A DNA stretch of 64,000 nt from assembly GCF_000203935.1 (NCBI RefSeq), contig NC_008577.1, positions 3,534,001 through 3,598,000 of the forward strand. Reading direction: 5' to 3'. Origin of the DNA: Shewanella sp. ANA-3 (GTDB lineage Bacteria > Pseudomonadota > Gammaproteobacteria > Enterobacterales > Shewanellaceae). Shown here in pieces: positions 35,375 through 44,275 of this stretch. The notes below the pieces were generated by a model, which saw only the letters and a program-made list of their open reading frames with translations, had not been told where the DNA came from and did no database searches. How positions within the stretch are numbered: position 1 is the first letter of the stretch; each line of letters opens with the position of its first letter. A program made the position numbers and the translations under genes.

Positions 35375-36464
35375 AGTAATTCACAGGATCGCCGTCCACT
35401 TCGGCATAGGGATAACCAAAATTGTTCAGTGGAGTCTGCTCCGCCACGGGGAATAAGTCAAAGTCACGGCCATAGTTAAAGCCAACCCAATTCATTTCCC
35501 AGTTACCAAACAGGTAATCATTGACCGCTTGTACCGCAGGGTCGCTATGCTCCTTCTTCTCGGTGAGGCGCATTTTAGTGACATCCGCAGGGTCGGCAGG
35601 TAACCAACCATAACCCGCAAGATAGAACATGGCACGGCAGTGTTGACCACCTGTCACATCGGCAAAGCCCTTATCATCGGCGTTGCCAAAGGCTTTTTTG
35701 GAATAATGGCCCATCTTGATGGCTTGGCCAAGGCGAATACCAAACATTTCACGGGCAGGCACACCGACTGCGCGCATCAGCGCCACAAATACTGAGTTGA
35801 TATCGGTACACTTGCCGCCGAGTTTGCCACTTTCAAGAATCGCCGCCACATCGCCACTGCCACAACCTATGACATCGTTATCGCGGTACATGTTGGCGCT
35901 CACCCAGTTATAAATCAACTGTGCTTGCTTGAGTGGCTCGGTTTCTTTACCCACGATCTTATCCGCGGTTTGCTTCACGATACCATCCACAGGCATATGC
36001 TTGGTTGGCTTAAGGTAAATGGCGACGTCGGCAGGATACTCAGGTTTAGCTGGCGCGCGGTAATGGCTTAACTCGCCACTTTTCACCGGTTCCCAATCTT
36101 GGGTTTCTATCACTAATTCTAGTGTTAGGGTCATCTTGCCTTTGGCATCGGGCCAAGTGGCAAACAGGGTTTTAGCGCCATAGTGGTTATTGGCACTGAT
36201 ATAGGCGTCTTGATAAGTCCCGCTAAAGTTAAGTTTTTCAACCTGCTGGAAAGCCGTGTTTTCGGGAAGTGGCACCCATAACTTTACCACGCCCGCAGAG
36301 CCTTCTGGCGCGACGAGCTGATAGGTATTGGTTAAGGTAAATCGGCGACGACCACAGCTTTTATCGGTCATAGCATGGGCTTGCGTCGACGCCGCTAACA
36401 CTGGCATCACGGTTCCCGCCGCCGACAGAATGGCTGCACCCTTCAAAAAATCACGTCTTTGCAT
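35325..36464 (-). CDS. Tat-exported transglutaminase-like protein
   Basis: 379 residues. The start ATG at 36464 has AAGGA seven bases upstream and opens a twin-arginine signal (QRRDFLKGAAILSAAG). The transglutaminase core is intact: catalytic Cys in GGKCTDINSVFVALMRAVGVPAR, His in GGQHCRAMFYL, Asp in GWLPADPADV. Bacterial members are usually proteases or cross-linking-like hydrolases in the periplasm. Unusually, it heads an overlapping operon with MerT-like and MerP-like genes, suggesting action on a metal-related or thiol-containing substrate. The substrate is unknown. Confidence 0.88.
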   Translation of the reverse strand: MQRRDFLKGAAILSAAGTVMPVLAASTQAHAMTDKSCGRRRFTLTNTYQLVAPEGSAGVVKLWVPLPENTAFQQVEKLNFSGTYQDAYISANNHYGAKTLFATWPDAKGKMTLTLELVIETQDWEPVKSGELSHYRAPAKPEYPADVAIYLKPTKHMPVDGIVKQTADKIVGKETEPLKQAQLIYNWVSANMYRDNDVIGCGSGDVAAILESGKLGGKCTDINSVFVALMRAVGVPAREMFGIRLGQAIKMGHYSKKAFGNADDKGFADVTGGQHCRAMFYLAGYGWLPADPADVTKMRLTEKKEHSDPAVQAVNDYLFGNWEMNWVGFNYGRDFDLFPVAEQTPLNNFGYPYAEVDGDPVNYYEPKVFAYEYKSSEQR

Positions 36465-36654
36465 TAGGCATTCCTTAGTTTGATAAGCATTAGAAAAAAA
36501 GAGACCACTAAAGTACTTAACAGAATTATAGGAAGTTATCGATCCGGCACAATCACCAAATTTCATCCAGCGCGAACAGCATGACAAAAACCACTACTAG
36601 CGCACAATGAGCCTAGTAAATAGCGGGGAAATTAAGACAATTTGTCTCAATAGA

Positions 36655-36693
36655 AGCCAAAAAACAGGTACAGCACGACTGCTATACCTGTTT
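36655..36693 (-). terminator. terminator after cyuP
   Basis: Read on the minus strand: AAACAGGTAtAGC...GCTgTACCTGTTT stem with one mismatch, followed by TTTTTGG. Confidence 0.8.
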
Positions 36694-36710
36694 GTAAAGG
36701 AGGTAAAGCA

Positions 36711-37982
36711 TTAACTAAAGGCAAGCAAAGGCGAGATACATAACAATAAGCCAGTGACAATAATGATGTACAGCGACACCCCTTTATATTTATGCAGCGC
36801 AGGCACTTGATAAACCAAATAGGCCGGGATCAAACAACCCACTAAACCGAAGATAGGACTGCAAATAGAGGTAAAACTCAGCACTGGGGCATTTAATACA
36901 ATCGCGCCCCAGGACAGCAAAATGGTAAAGATCATGATGCCGTAACCCACTAACGACTTATTGATCCGCTCCTCGGGCATCACTCGGCGCAGCATATTCA
37001 TGGTCAATCCCTGACACGCCTCCCTAAACCCTAAATACACACCAAAATACGCTGTCATCACCGCAAAGATATTTAAGGTCAGGCTAAGCAGTTTTAAGGT
37101 TTGCCCTGGCATCCCCTGGGCCACCATGGCTAAAGCGGAGATATTTTCATGGGAGGCGCGCACCGCCTGCTCATGTCCCATGGCGAGGGTAAAAGACACA
37201 GCGTAGAAAAACACCACCACAAACAGCACCCCAAAGGCAATGTTCATCGCACGCATCGCCTTAAAGCGGGCAACAGCAAGGGATTTCTCCCGCGAACGAT
37301 AGGAAATCACCATAGGGCTTAAACTTTGGATAAATAGAATCGATGTCAGCGTAAAGGGCAACATCACAATCGCATCCTTTAGCCAATCGCCCGTGCTGGG
37401 TACGCTACCGATATTATTGATATCCCACTTATCGACCATCATCAGCCCGAGTACCGCCACCACCCCAAGCTTAGTGAGCACCATAAAGGTGGAGATCTTA
37501 AATAATAGGTTTTCACCCCGGGAAGCCAATGCGACTAAACCGCAGATCAGCGCTAGGCCATAAAAGGGATTTTCAGACAATAATGACGTAGTTGCGCCAA
37601 AGCTTTGTAAAAAGGAGGCGCTATCGTTAGTGATGGCCGTGGAATACACAAACACCCAAATCACCAACATAATGAAGTACAAGCCGCCGAGTAAGATGCC
37701 CCAGTTTTTGCCCAGATACCCCGAAATCACACTCGGGTAATCCTTACATTCGGGCGACTCTGCCAAGGTATTGATAAACAAACGCTGAAACAAATACATA
37801 GCGGGATAACCAATCACACTGGAGAGCAAGAACACCCACAAGCCCATCAAGCCCACCTGCACTGGCAAAAATACGATCCCAGCGCCAATCGCCATGCCAA
37901 TACTCATAATGATCCAGCCCCAATCCGTACTGTCGAAGCGGGTATCCTCTTTCCATTGTGCCGCCGTTAGCCTTGCATCCAT
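36711..37982 (-). CDS. cyuP: L-cysteine (serine/threonine-type) HAAAP transporter CyuP/YhaO
   Basis: 423 residues with 11 hydrophobic helices. The sequence is strikingly close to E. coli YhaO (DlsT/CyuP), for example GWIIMSIGMAIGAGIVFLPV, SPECKDYPSVISGYLGKNW and NAPVLSFTSICSPIFG. It belongs to the hydroxy/aromatic amino acid permease family and imports L-cysteine (or serine) with protons. It is divergent from ridA-cyuA-regulator, matching the E. coli yhaO-yhaM pairing for anaerobic cysteine degradation. ATG is preceded by AGGATGA. It ends at a clear terminator. Confidence 0.92.
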   Translation of the reverse strand: MDARLTAAQWKEDTRFDSTDWGWIIMSIGMAIGAGIVFLPVQVGLMGLWVFLLSSVIGYPAMYLFQRLFINTLAESPECKDYPSVISGYLGKNWGILLGGLYFIMLVIWVFVYSTAITNDSASFLQSFGATTSLLSENPFYGLALICGLVALASRGENLLFKISTFMVLTKLGVVAVLGLMMVDKWDINNIGSVPSTGDWLKDAIVMLPFTLTSILFIQSLSPMVISYRSREKSLAVARFKAMRAMNIAFGVLFVVVFFYAVSFTLAMGHEQAVRASHENISALAMVAQGMPGQTLKLLSLTLNIFAVMTAYFGVYLGFREACQGLTMNMLRRVMPEERINKSLVGYGIMIFTILLSWGAIVLNAPVLSFTSICSPIFGLVGCLIPAYLVYQVPALHKYKGVSLYIIIVTGLLLCISPLLAFS

Positions 37983-38010
37983 ATCTCATCCTAACCGAGT
38001 TGATGTTATT

Positions 38011-38028
38011 TTTTGCAAATATATTTGA
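38011..38028. promoter_or_regulatory. TTTTGCAAATATATTTGA element upstream of cyuP
   Basis: Approximate palindrome of the TGCAAATA..ATTTG type, about 30 bp before the cyuP start. A similar element lies before ridA (38174-38191). The pair suggests one regulator for both divergent promoters. Confidence 0.4.
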
Positions 38029-38173
38029 ACAAAACAAACTCAGCAAACAAAATACTCAACTTTTGTTGAACAAAGTGCCGTCGCTCACAATTCGGTCCAA
38101 AACCCGCCAAAAGACGCATAAACTCGTCTTTACGGCATGAAACATTAAAAAATAATTGCAACCAAACCAAAAT

Positions 38174-38191
38174 ATGCAAATAATATTGCAC
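38174..38191. promoter_or_regulatory. TGCAA-N6-TTGCA element upstream of ridA
   Basis: TGCAAATAATATTGCA (38175-38190) has perfect 5-bp arms and lies about 50 bp before the ridA start. Candidate site for the YheO-type regulator of this locus or an Lrp-type cysteine sensor. Confidence 0.4.
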
Positions 38192-38237
38192 ATAGAAATT
38201 CGACAGCATTCAATTTTATTTGCAGATTGGAGAGATA

Positions 38238-38621
38238 ATGAAAAGCATCATTCATGCAGAACGTGCCCCAGCAGCGATTGGCCCTTATTCCCACGGCACG
38301 AGTTATGGCAACCTGATTTTTACCTCTGGACAACTGCCTGTATGTAAAGAGAAAGGTGGCGTTGTCGAGGGTGGGATCAGCGAACAATCTGTGCAATGCC
38401 TTGAGAATCTGAAATACGTGATTGAAGCTGGTGGTGGCAGCCTAGAAACCGTGCTTAAAACCACCTGTTACTTGAGTGAGATCAGTGACTTTGCCGCCTT
38501 TAATGAAGTCTATAAAACCTATTTCAAAACCGACTGCCCTGCCCGCAGCTGTTTTGCGGTAAAAGATCTTCCACTGGGTGTCAAAGTGGAAGTTGAAGCC
38601 ATCGCCCACGTTCACGCATAA
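38238..38621 (+). CDS. ridA: RidA family enamine/imine deaminase
   Basis: 127 residues. ATG at 38238 follows GGAGAG. Family blocks: APAAIGPYSHGT, GGISEQSVQCLENLKYVIEAGGGSLETVLKTTCYLSE and PARSCFAVKDLPLGVKVEVEAIA, with the catalytic Arg in PARSC. RidA hydrolyses reactive 2-aminoacrylate released by PLP enzymes and cysteine/serine breakdown. Its place 20 bp before a cysteine desulfidase gene makes that role natural here. First gene of the operon ridA-cyuA-regulator. Confidence 0.94.
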   Translation: MKSIIHAERAPAAIGPYSHGTSYGNLIFTSGQLPVCKEKGGVVEGGISEQSVQCLENLKYVIEAGGGSLETVLKTTCYLSEISDFAAFNEVYKTYFKTDCPARSCFAVKDLPLGVKVEVEAIAHVHA

Positions 38622-38641
38622 ATTGGTAAGGTTGTAGCCCG

Positions 38642-39916
38642 ATGAAACCTCTATGGCAGCAATACATTCAGATCATTAACCAAGTGGTTAAACCCGCCTT
38701 AGGCTGTACCGAGCCGATCGCCGCGGCCTATGCGGCAGCCGTAGCACGCACCTTATTACCGGTAGCACCCGAGTCAATTGCGGTGCAAGTTTCTGATAAC
38801 TTGTATAAAAACTCGATGGGTGTTTATGTGCCCGGTACAGGTAAAATCGGTCTCGCTATCGCCGCAGCCGCAGGCGCGCTTGCAGGTAATGCCGATGCGG
38901 GATTAGAAGTCTTGGCCAACGTGACGCCTGAACAAGTGGCACAGGCACAAACCCTTATCGATGCGGGTAAAGTGAAGGTTGAGCGTACCGAGACCGACGA
39001 ATTTATCTATTGCTGCGTCAGCTTAACCGCTGGCGAGCAAGAGGCCATGGTGAAAATCTGTGGCGGCCATACCTTGATTGCCGAGAAGCGCTTAAATGGT
39101 GAGTTAGTATTTACCGCCGATAGCGCCCAAGCCAAGGCTACAGGCTCAATCTGCGACGGCGTCGATATCAATATTGAATCGATTTACCGCTTCGCCCAAG
39201 AAGTGCCCTTCGAAGAAATCCAATTTATTCTTAAAGCCTCGGAATTAAACAGTAAATTATCCGATGAAGGCATGTCCAAACCCTATGGCTTGGAAGTCGG
39301 CCGCACCATGAAGAACGGCATTGCTGCGGGGATCATCGGTGAGGACTTACTCAACAAGATTGTGATGCTCACCGCGGCGGCTTCGGATGCGCGTATGGGC
39401 GGTGCCAATCTGCCCGCCATGAGCAATTTAGGCAGTGGTAACCAAGGAATTGCGGCGACGATTCCAGTAGTCATCACCGCCCAGTGTTATAAAGTCAGCG
39501 AAGAGAAACTGGCTCGCGCGCTGATCATGAGCCACCTCGGGGCGATTTATATCAAATCCCACTATCCACCGTTATCGGCATTCTGTGGCAATACGGTCAC
39601 TAGCGCTGCCGCCTCTATGGCCATGGTGTATTTAGCGGGCGGCAGTTTCGAGCAATCCTGCTTTGCGATTCAAAACGTCATCAGCGACAGCTCGGGCATG
39701 GTCTGTGATGGTGCCAAAGCCTCCTGCGCGATGAAGGTCAGTACCTCATCGAGTGCGGCGGTGCGCTCCTTCTTAATGGCGCTCAACAGCCAAAACGTTT
39801 CAGGCCAAGGTATCATCGCCAAAGATGTTGAGAAAACCATTAAGAACATAGGCAAGATGGTACTCAATGGCATGTCATCTACGGATGTCACTATCATTAA
39901 CATCATGTCTGAATAA
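38642..39916 (+). CDS. cyuA: L-cysteine desulfidase CyuA (YhaM / UPF0597)
   Basis: 424 residues of the serine dehydratase-alpha-like / YhaM family. [32 protein letters not shown] at the N-terminus holds the first conserved Cys22. Further conserved cysteines, probably iron-sulfur ligands, are in [12 protein letters not shown] and [20 protein letters not shown]. It splits L-cysteine to pyruvate, ammonia and sulfide in the cytoplasm, without PLP. It is flanked by a RidA that removes the aminoacrylate intermediate and a divergent cysteine permease, together a cysteine catabolic unit. Confidence 0.9.
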   Translation: MKPLWQQYIQIINQVVKPALGCTEPIAAAYAAAVARTLLPVAPESIAVQVSDNLYKNSMGVYVPGTGKIGLAIAAAAGALAGNADAGLEVLANVTPEQVAQAQTLIDAGKVKVERTETDEFIYCCVSLTAGEQEAMVKICGGHTLIAEKRLNGELVFTADSAQAKATGSICDGVDINIESIYRFAQEVPFEEIQFILKASELNSKLSDEGMSKPYGLEVGRTMKNGIAAGIIGEDLLNKIVMLTAAASDARMGGANLPAMSNLGSGNQGIAATIPVVITAQCYKVSEEKLARALIMSHLGAIYIKSHYPPLSAFCGNTVTSAAASMAMVYLAGGSFEQSCFAIQNVISDSSGMVCDGAKASCAMKVSTSSSAAVRSFLMALNSQNVSGQGIIAKDVEKTIKNIGKMVLNGMSSTDVTIINIMSE

Positions 39917-39957
39917 GACGGTTATTCCTGATAAGCAGCTGAAAAGGTAAGAATATT

Positions 39958-40638
39958 GTGAAATTGCAAGACTTAACCCAAAGCGATCTGGATATACTCA
40001 AGTCCATCGAAAATATCGTCGATGGGATTGCCGCCATGTACGGCCAACATACAGAGGTCGTGCTGCACAGCTTAGATGCTAAGCACCCTTCGGTGATCAA
40101 AATTGCCAATGGTCATGTCACTGGCCGTGAGGTCGGTGCGCCCATCACTAACTTGGCCTTGCTTAAGCTCAAAACGGGTCAAGATATTTCTAACTCTTAT
40201 CTTACCAAGTGCGCCAACGGTAAGACCTTACGTTCGATAACCACAGTTATCCGTAATCCTAAAAACCTGCCGATTGGGTTACTGTGCATCAATACCGATA
40301 TGGATGCGCCGCTGCAATCTGTGCTGCGCACTATGATGCCGGAGCAGCTCCTTGGCAGTGAATTGACCAGTTCGCCCGAGGTGTTTGCGCGCAATATTGA
40401 TGAGGCGCTGCACAGCACTATCGATAGTGTTAACCACGAGGTGCGTGCCAATCCTGCGATTTCCCCTTCACAAAAGAGCCGCGAAATTGTCAATCAACTC
40501 CATGAGTTAGGGATTTTCGAACTCAAGGATAGCGCCCAAGTGGCCGCCACTCGATTAGGGATTTCAGTGCATTCCATTTACCGCTATTTGCGTGAAATTA
40601 AAGCCAATCAGGCGGAAAGCGACAAAAGCCTCGCTTAA
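39958..40638 (+). CDS. YheO-type transcriptional regulator (PAS + HTH)
   Basis: 226 residues. The N-terminal two thirds are a YheO-like PAS domain (IENIVDGIAAMYGQHTEVVLHSLD, TVIRNPKNLPIGLLCINTDMD). The C-terminus is an HTH_22 helix-turn-helix (SAQVAATRLGISVHSIYRYLREIK). Start is GTG at 39958 after AAGGTAAG; an ATG further in would cut the PAS domain. Third gene of the ridA-cyuA operon; probably senses cysteine or a related compound and controls this operon and cyuP. Confidence 0.9.
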   Translation: MKLQDLTQSDLDILKSIENIVDGIAAMYGQHTEVVLHSLDAKHPSVIKIANGHVTGREVGAPITNLALLKLKTGQDISNSYLTKCANGKTLRSITTVIRNPKNLPIGLLCINTDMDAPLQSVLRTMMPEQLLGSELTSSPEVFARNIDEALHSTIDSVNHEVRANPAISPSQKSREIVNQLHELGIFELKDSAQVAATRLGISVHSIYRYLREIKANQAESDKSLA

Positions 40639-40642
40639 AGAT

Positions 40643-40679
40643 AAAGGGCTAAGATGAACATCTTAGCCCTTTGTTTTTA
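40643..40679 (+). terminator. terminator of the ridA-cyuA-regulator operon
   Basis: AAAGGGCTAAGATG / CATCTTAGCCCTTT long stem followed by GTTTTTAT, five bases after the stop codon. Probably also ends the convergent RCC1 gene. Confidence 0.88.
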
Positions 40680-40715
40680 TTAGCTTGATAGCTTCAAATG
40701 GGATTGCTCATTGGC

Positions 40716-42314
40716 TTAGAGCACATTGCTCGTTCTACCTGTGACATCCCAAGCCTGTACCGTGCCATCGTCCATTAGGGCAATCACATCCAGCAAATTA
40801 CTGCGAATATCCCGCATGTGACTCAAATCAACGGCTTGCTTATCTAGCGTCACCGCGGGATCTTCCCGCATCCATACTGCAATCGAGCCATCTTGGCGTT
40901 TAACCGTAAAGCCTAACCCCGTAGGGAAAATATCCGTTGCTTGAGTTATGTCAGTTTTGGGGCCTGAGTGGCCATCAACCACAGTGCCATCTTGCTTTAA
41001 AAAGGCAAACTCACGTTCATAGGTCACCACTTTACTGACCTGAGTGACCTCTTGATAACGCGGCTGGTTTTCTGCCAATTCCCATCCTTCCCAAGCGATA
41101 GCCGTATTATCCCTACGTAGCGCGACAAATCCTTCATCAAAGGGATAAACCTTAAGCACGCTTTGTAATTTATCTTTAAGGACCGTCGTATCAGCACCAT
41201 GATATTTACTGCCCCAAACGATAAGTTGACGACTGATGGTTAAGGCGGCAAACGCGTCATTATTGGCAAAAATATCAATCACTTTATTGGCACGACTTGG
41301 GCGAGATAAACGAGCTGGGAATGGCACATGATACTCAGTTAACTCCCCTTCCCCCCACGCATAAACACTACCGTCAGCCAGCAGCGCTGCAAAACCATTT
41401 TTGGAAGCAACAACTTTCACGGCAGGCGCAAGCTGGTTAAGCTTTGCCACTTGCTCACGACCTTTTTGCTCCGCTCTGACCTTACCCCACGACACCAATC
41501 TGCCCGTCGCTGTCATAGCGGTAAAAGCATTATCGTTAGCATAGAGGAGTTTCACATTGTTAAGCGCTGAGGCGACTTCGTGACTGTCGCCACCATAATC
41601 CGCCTGCCCCCATGTCACGACTGTTCCATCCCGTTTTAAGGCGGCAAAAGCGCCATAGTTAACAGAGACAGACACGACGTCAGTCATCGCTGGCGCGGCG
41701 TATTGACCAGAGCCTAGCTCGGCAGTTGATGCATCTTCAAAAGACCAACTGACGACACTTCCATCTTGCTTAATGGCAGCATAGAGCCCCTTAGCCACAA
41801 CAAATTCGCGCACATCATGCAGTACAGGTCTCACTCCTCGAGTCCAAGGCATAGTTTCATCCCCCATTCCCCAAGGGATCAGTTTGTGGTCATGGGTTAA
41901 TGCTGCAAAGCCGCAGGTATCCTCTGCCGCATACAGTTGTTTTACATTAAGTAGAGGCTCGGCGGCGTTATTGCTATCGCCACCACACTCGCCATCCCCC
42001 CATGTGACGACAGTACCGTCTCGTTTGAGCGCCGCAAATGCATTGAGATTGCTGTAGATTTGACTCACATCGGCTAATTCTGCAGGCATAGGGATTTTGG
42101 ACGAAGTCTCGGCAATCTCACGGTTGTTTGGCTCATGAATCAAGACATTATTCGCTGAAGCGGGTGTTCTGTGAGCCTGAATAGTGTCAGAAATTTGCTG
42201 CTTTAACTCTGGGGATATTTCAGAATCTTGTTTATCTATGATTAAGTTAACCACATGACCTAAGGCAAAAATGGCTAGCGCCACGCCAACCCAGGGAACC
42301 TGTTTTTTTTCCAC
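40716..42314 (-). CDS. RCC1-repeat membrane-anchored protein
   Basis: 532 residues from GTG at 42314, which has AAGGATA upstream; an open frame extends 43 codons further without a plausible signal. One N-terminal transmembrane helix (VGVALAIFALGHVVNLII) is followed by roughly ten RCC1-type repeats of 40-50 residues, each with a core like AFAALKRDGTVVTWG and often GGDS. These should fold as one or two beta-propellers facing the periplasm. Several late repeats are degenerate (TAIAWEGWE, TVVDGHSGPK). Likely a binding scaffold; function unknown. No operon partner. Confidence 0.85.
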   Translation of the reverse strand: MEKKQVPWVGVALAIFALGHVVNLIIDKQDSEISPELKQQISDTIQAHRTPASANNVLIHEPNNREIAETSSKIPMPAELADVSQIYSNLNAFAALKRDGTVVTWGDGECGGDSNNAAEPLLNVKQLYAAEDTCGFAALTHDHKLIPWGMGDETMPWTRGVRPVLHDVREFVVAKGLYAAIKQDGSVVSWSFEDASTAELGSGQYAAPAMTDVVSVSVNYGAFAALKRDGTVVTWGQADYGGDSHEVASALNNVKLLYANDNAFTAMTATGRLVSWGKVRAEQKGREQVAKLNQLAPAVKVVASKNGFAALLADGSVYAWGEGELTEYHVPFPARLSRPSRANKVIDIFANNDAFAALTISRQLIVWGSKYHGADTTVLKDKLQSVLKVYPFDEGFVALRRDNTAIAWEGWELAENQPRYQEVTQVSKVVTYEREFAFLKQDGTVVDGHSGPKTDITQATDIFPTGLGFTVKRQDGSIAVWMREDPAVTLDKQAVDLSHMRDIRSNLLDVIALMDDGTVQAWDVTGRTSNVL

Positions 42315-42465
42315 AACTATATCCTTATCGTAACTGCAAACTCTCACTGAGTTTAAACGGATGCACAACATCGACTGCGTGCACTCTGAGGCGCGATTGT
42401 AACTTAACGGACCAGCAAAATAACATTGCCCAAAAGTCGAGGACATTCCATTGGCCTTAAAACAT

Positions 42466-42490
42466 AAAAGCAGCGAATATCGCTGCTTTT
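42466..42490 (-). terminator. terminator after popT
   Basis: AAAAGCAGCG-ATATT-CGCTGCTTTT 10-bp stem on the minus strand, then ATGTTTT. Confidence 0.8.
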
Positions 42491-42514
42491 ATTCACATCA
42501 TCCACAGGATTGAC

Positions 42515-43429
42515 TTAATCCCGTTTGCCGACCTTCTCTAAACCCCAAACTAAGGCAATGGCCGCCAACATACACACGATAGCTAACATCAGCTGTGAAG
42601 GTTGGCCCGTCACTTGTTCAAAATTTAGCGGCGAAATATTTTGCTCCAATAGCGGCACTTGTTCACCGTGGGAGTTAGTACGCCACGTTAAGGTTTGTTT
42701 CCAAGGCCAAATTTTACCTAAGGTGCCGAGCATCAAGCCCGTGAGAAACACTACGGTCGCATCATGGTATTTACGCAGCAAGGCCGAGAGTAAATGGCTA
42801 AAGCTTAAAATCCCCAGCAAAGCGCCTACGGCAAAACAGGCCAAAATATCGATTTGGATATTTTTTGCCGCCGCGAGTACCACTGGATATAAGCCGAGCA
42901 ATAATAAGATAAAACTGCCCGAAATCCCCGGTAATACCATGGCACAAATGGCAATCGCACCGCCGAAGAAAATATTTAAATAGCTGGCCTCGACCGACAC
43001 AGGGTTCAGTACAGTGATCACCCAAGCAGCCAAAACCCCTAAGGCGAATAATCCCAAACGCGCCAGCGTAAAACCACTCACCTGTTTAAGCATGTGCACC
43101 ACAGAGATGATGATGAGGCCAAAGAAGAATGACCAAATCGGAATGGGATGGGCCACCAGCAACCAAGAAATCAGTTTAGCGAAGGTAAAAATACTGGTTA
43201 GGATGCCCGCTAATAGGCTCAGTAAAAATCCGCCATTGATATGTTCAAACGCACCTTTAATCCCCTGCGACTTAATCACGCCCCAAAGGGACGGATTAAT
43301 ACGTTTAACGCTTTCAAGCAGGGTATCGAGAATACCGGTGATAAAGGCGATAGTGCCACCCGAAACCCCAGGCACCACATCGGCGGCCCCCATGGCCATT
43401 CCCTTAAAATAGGTCAGCAAATATTTCAC
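42515..43429 (-). CDS. popT: undecaprenyl-phosphate transporter PopT (DUF368)
   Basis: 304-residue inner-membrane protein with 8-9 hydrophobic helices. The DUF368 signature appears twice as an inverted repeat: MGAADVVPGVSGGTIAFITGI at the N-terminus and ICAMVLPGISGSFILLLLGLY in the middle. Family members (VCA0040 of Vibrio cholerae, S. aureus PopT) flip undecaprenyl phosphate back across the membrane for reuse in cell-wall synthesis, mainly under alkaline conditions. Monocistronic. Confidence 0.9.
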   Translation of the reverse strand: MKYLLTYFKGMAMGAADVVPGVSGGTIAFITGILDTLLESVKRINPSLWGVIKSQGIKGAFEHINGGFLLSLLAGILTSIFTFAKLISWLLVAHPIPIWSFFFGLIIISVVHMLKQVSGFTLARLGLFALGVLAAWVITVLNPVSVEASYLNIFFGGAIAICAMVLPGISGSFILLLLGLYPVVLAAAKNIQIDILACFAVGALLGILSFSHLLSALLRKYHDATVVFLTGLMLGTLGKIWPWKQTLTWRTNSHGEQVPLLEQNISPLNFEQVTGQPSQLMLAIVCMLAAIALVWGLEKVGKRD

Positions 43430-43666
43430 TGTGAGTCCTTGTAGTTAAATCATTATGACGTGTCATTGATGACAAATTTGTCGTGATTATACGGTGTTAG
43501 CGTAAAAACCGCGAAATGAAGTTTACTTAATTCGGCCGACTGGCATTTAATGTTATCCCAATGTTACACTCATCCGACCAGAAAGAAACAGGCACGCCGC
43601 TAAGCATTAAAAATATCAGCGGCCCAAGACTAACACCTTAAGTTTGCACTCCGATGAAGGATAACC

Positions 43667-44161
43667 ATGAGCCCTAACGCACAAACCCCAAACGCTAAGC
43701 CCAATAAGGTTCTCGCGCTTTACCATAAAACCCAAGGCTGGCCCTTTGGCCAAAAAATCTTCTCCATCATGGTATCACGCATGGCGCCTTATTTTGGCAC
43801 CATCAAACCACTGATCACTGAATTGCGCCTTAACCACTGTGCTTGCCTGATTAAAAAACGTCATGCCGTTCATAACCATATAAAAACCGTGCATGTTATC
43901 GCCATCTGTAACGGCTTAGAAATGGCGATGGGCGTGATGGCCGAAGCATCGATTCCGGCTCACCTGCGTTGGATCCCTAAGGGCATGAGCCTGGATTACA
44001 CCGCCAAGGCGGGCAGTGATATTTTATGTGTTGCCGAAGTCACGCCAGAGCAGTGGACTCCCGGCGATATGTTGGTGCCTGTTACCGCCTACGACACCCA
44101 AGGTGTGGTAGTCGTGAAGGGACATATCAAGTTATGGATTTCAGAAAAGCCGCAGAAGTAA
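43667..44161 (+). CDS. DUF4442 hotdog-fold protein (thioesterase-like)
   Basis: 164 residues of the DUF4442/YiiD-C-like hotdog family. Recognisable blocks are MAPYFGTIKPLITELRLNHCACLIKKRHAVHNHIKTVHVIAICNGLEMAMGVMAEA and LRWIPKGMSLDYTAKAGSDILC. The fold is that of acyl-CoA thioesterases, and HNHIKTVHVIAICNG corresponds to the active-site helix region, but substrates are unknown. ATG has AAGGATA upstream. Confidence 0.85.
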   Translation: MSPNAQTPNAKPNKVLALYHKTQGWPFGQKIFSIMVSRMAPYFGTIKPLITELRLNHCACLIKKRHAVHNHIKTVHVIAICNGLEMAMGVMAEASIPAHLRWIPKGMSLDYTAKAGSDILCVAEVTPEQWTPGDMLVPVTAYDTQGVVVVKGHIKLWISEKPQK

Positions 44162-44275
44162 GCCAAGGCACATCAACCCAAGCTTAATCATCAATCGAAA
44201 TCACCACTTAGGTTGTCTTGCTCAACGCTTGCAGGCTGCTATGCTGAGCCAAACAGCCTAAGACAGGGGATCGAA

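Noticed and set aside
42525-43412. Long plus-strand open frames opposite popT
   Set aside because: They are antisense shadows of the DUF368 gene, which has clear family motifs and a terminator on the minus strand.
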